A stretch of DNA of 64,000 nt from Tetrahymena thermophila SB210 (Eukaryota; Ciliophora; Oligohymenophorea; Hymenostomatida; Tetrahymenidae). Positions 62,774-64,000 of this stretch are shown piece after piece; positions within the stretch are counted from its first letter, which is position 1; each line of letters opens with the position of its first letter. A model generated the notes under the pieces. The model was not told where the DNA came from and made no database searches. It saw nothing but the letters and a program-made list of their open reading frames with translations. A program made the translations under genes and the position numbers. The stretch is taken from assembly GCF_000189635.1 (NCBI RefSeq), contig NW_002476554.1, positions 835,493 through 899,492 on the forward strand, written 5' to 3'.

Positions 62774-64000
62774 TCATGAATGTATTATTTTAAAGATAAC
62801 TAATCTTTTTGATTTAAGACACTTTACTTCCAACAATTGTTTTTTATTGATTTAGTTTTCACTTTTAATATAAATTATTAAATAAGAATAATAGAATAAA
62901 ACTAAAAAAAATATAATATTTTAAATCAATAAATAAAAAATATGCTAGCAGGAAAATTTAAAAGAAAATAATAAATAAATAAATTCAAAGACAGACTTAG
63001 TTGTTTTGTTTTAAATTTATTTTTATATTTAAAAAATATCACAACCCAAAACAATTAAATATTTTTTACTCTAGATCAAGTATCAAAATTGAGAGATTAG
63101 TGAACTTTACTAAATTAAAACCTAAGGCTTATGCACCTTCATCATTAATTGAATTCCAACTTTTTAAAAATAGAAAAAAATTAAAAGGTTATTAATTAGT
63201 TAGTTAGAAAGAAAAAATGAGAGATAGTAAGAAATTAATTTATTAATAATAACAGCAATACATGAAAATAAAAAAAGGAATTAAATTACTAAGAAAAAAA
63301 GAAAATAAAAAAAACACAATATAACAAATTATTTTAATTTGTTTATTAGCTTTTTATTTGATTTATTTTTCTATTTTTTATGATCGTGCTTTTTAAATTC
63401 ATTTTTATATTAAAAATGGTCACAATACAAAACAAATAAACTGTTTTTACGCTAAATCAAGCGTCAAATTTGAGAGATTACTGAGCTTTCCTAAACCAGA
63501 ACCTAAGCATGATGCACCTTCATCACCAATTTAATTTCCACTTTTTAAATTTTGAAGAAAAAAAATATAGTCATTAATTAGTTAGTTAGAATGAAAAAAC
63601 GAAGAAGAATTAATAATAAAAAAAGTAGAAAATGAAAAAATGAGTTAAATTTACAAACAAAAATAGAAAGAAACTAAAAAAACACAAGCAAGAAAAAATA
63701 AATTAGATAAAAAGTTAATAAATAATATTTATATTAAAAGAATTAGTTTGTAAATATTTTAAATTCATAATTCTGTTAATTATTATCAGAATCCAAAACA
63801 AATAAGATATATTTACCTAAGATGAAGTATCAAACTTTAGAGATTAGTGAGTTTTCCTAAACCAAAACCTAAATCTGATGCCCCGATTGAACCAATTTTA
63901 GTATCACTTTTGAATTTTAAAAATAGATAGTTAATTAGTTAGTTTGAAGGAAAATTTGAAGAAAAGAAATAAAATATTAAGAATTGAATTAATAATAATA
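62774..64000 (-). CDS. Leucine-rich-repeat protein, paralogue of the 52.8-kb gene (5' truncated by window edge)
   Basis: Minus-strand exons 63817-63906, 63451-63540 and 63070-63159, each again exactly 90 nt with phase-2 borders, and a terminal exon 62774-62861 ending in TGA. The LRRs read IGSIGASDLGFGLGKLTNLQ, IGDEGASCLGSGLGKLSNLS and INDEGAQALGFNLVKFTNLS. The terminal exon contains VKCLKSKRLVIFKIIHS, almost the same as the end of the plus-strand LRR gene (KCLKSKRLVVFKIFS), so the two are paralogues in opposite orientation, about 5.4 kb apart at their 3' ends. Introns are 208, 291 and 276 nt and share some of the intron blocks. More repeats and the N-terminus lie beyond position 64000. Confidence 0.85.

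Overview
The window is a very AT-rich (well over 70% A+T), intron-rich piece of a ciliate nuclear genome, most likely a macronuclear scaffold of Tetrahymena or a close relative. In every recognisable gene TAA and TAG fall inside conserved coding sequence and must be read as glutamine, while TGA alone ends reading frames. Introns are short to medium, AT-rich and GT...AG. ORF calling with the standard code therefore shreds nearly every gene here. I reread both strands with the ciliate code; exon boundaries are inferred by eye and some 5' ends remain open.

Left part (1-17.5 kb): four genes, all on the minus strand. They are a RING/B-box/coiled-coil protein ending in leucine-rich repeats (393-3832), a protein with two cyclic-nucleotide-binding domains (5463-10266), a hormone-sensitive-lipase-type hydrolase with a complete catalytic set (10736-14114), and a Gln/Asn-rich protein with a possible Vta1/LIP5-like C-terminal helix pair (15715-17487). 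A 141-bp element with terminal inverted repeats and a 6-bp target duplication lies at 14652-14792.

Middle (19.5-45 kb): plus-strand genes for two low-complexity proteins, a coiled-coil protein, an Arl8-like GTPase, six identical tRNA-Ser(AGA) genes in tandem, and a small secreted cystatin-like inhibitor. These are followed by a minus-strand multi-exon LRR gene carrying an apparently perfect 216-bp tandem duplication, a second long coiled-coil protein, and the Arp2/3 complex subunit ARPC5.

Right part (45.7-64 kb): a minus-strand unknown protein and a ciliate-specific transmembrane protein, then a 100-N assembly gap sitting exactly at the centre of an inverted repeat. Beyond it is a striking LRR gene built of 13 tandem exons, each exactly 90 nt (one 30-residue LRR) and each bounded by phase-2 introns of about 220-260 nt, closed by a short terminal exon. 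A single-exon gene of unknown function, a small secreted (possibly GPI-anchored) protein, and the inverted paralogue of the 13-exon LRR gene, running off the right edge, complete the window.

The most noteworthy feature is this modular LRR architecture, seen in three genes within 31 kb (33.3-37.6, 52.8-57.3 and 62.8->64 kb). One LRR equals one symmetric exon, so modules can be gained, lost or skipped without changing frame.
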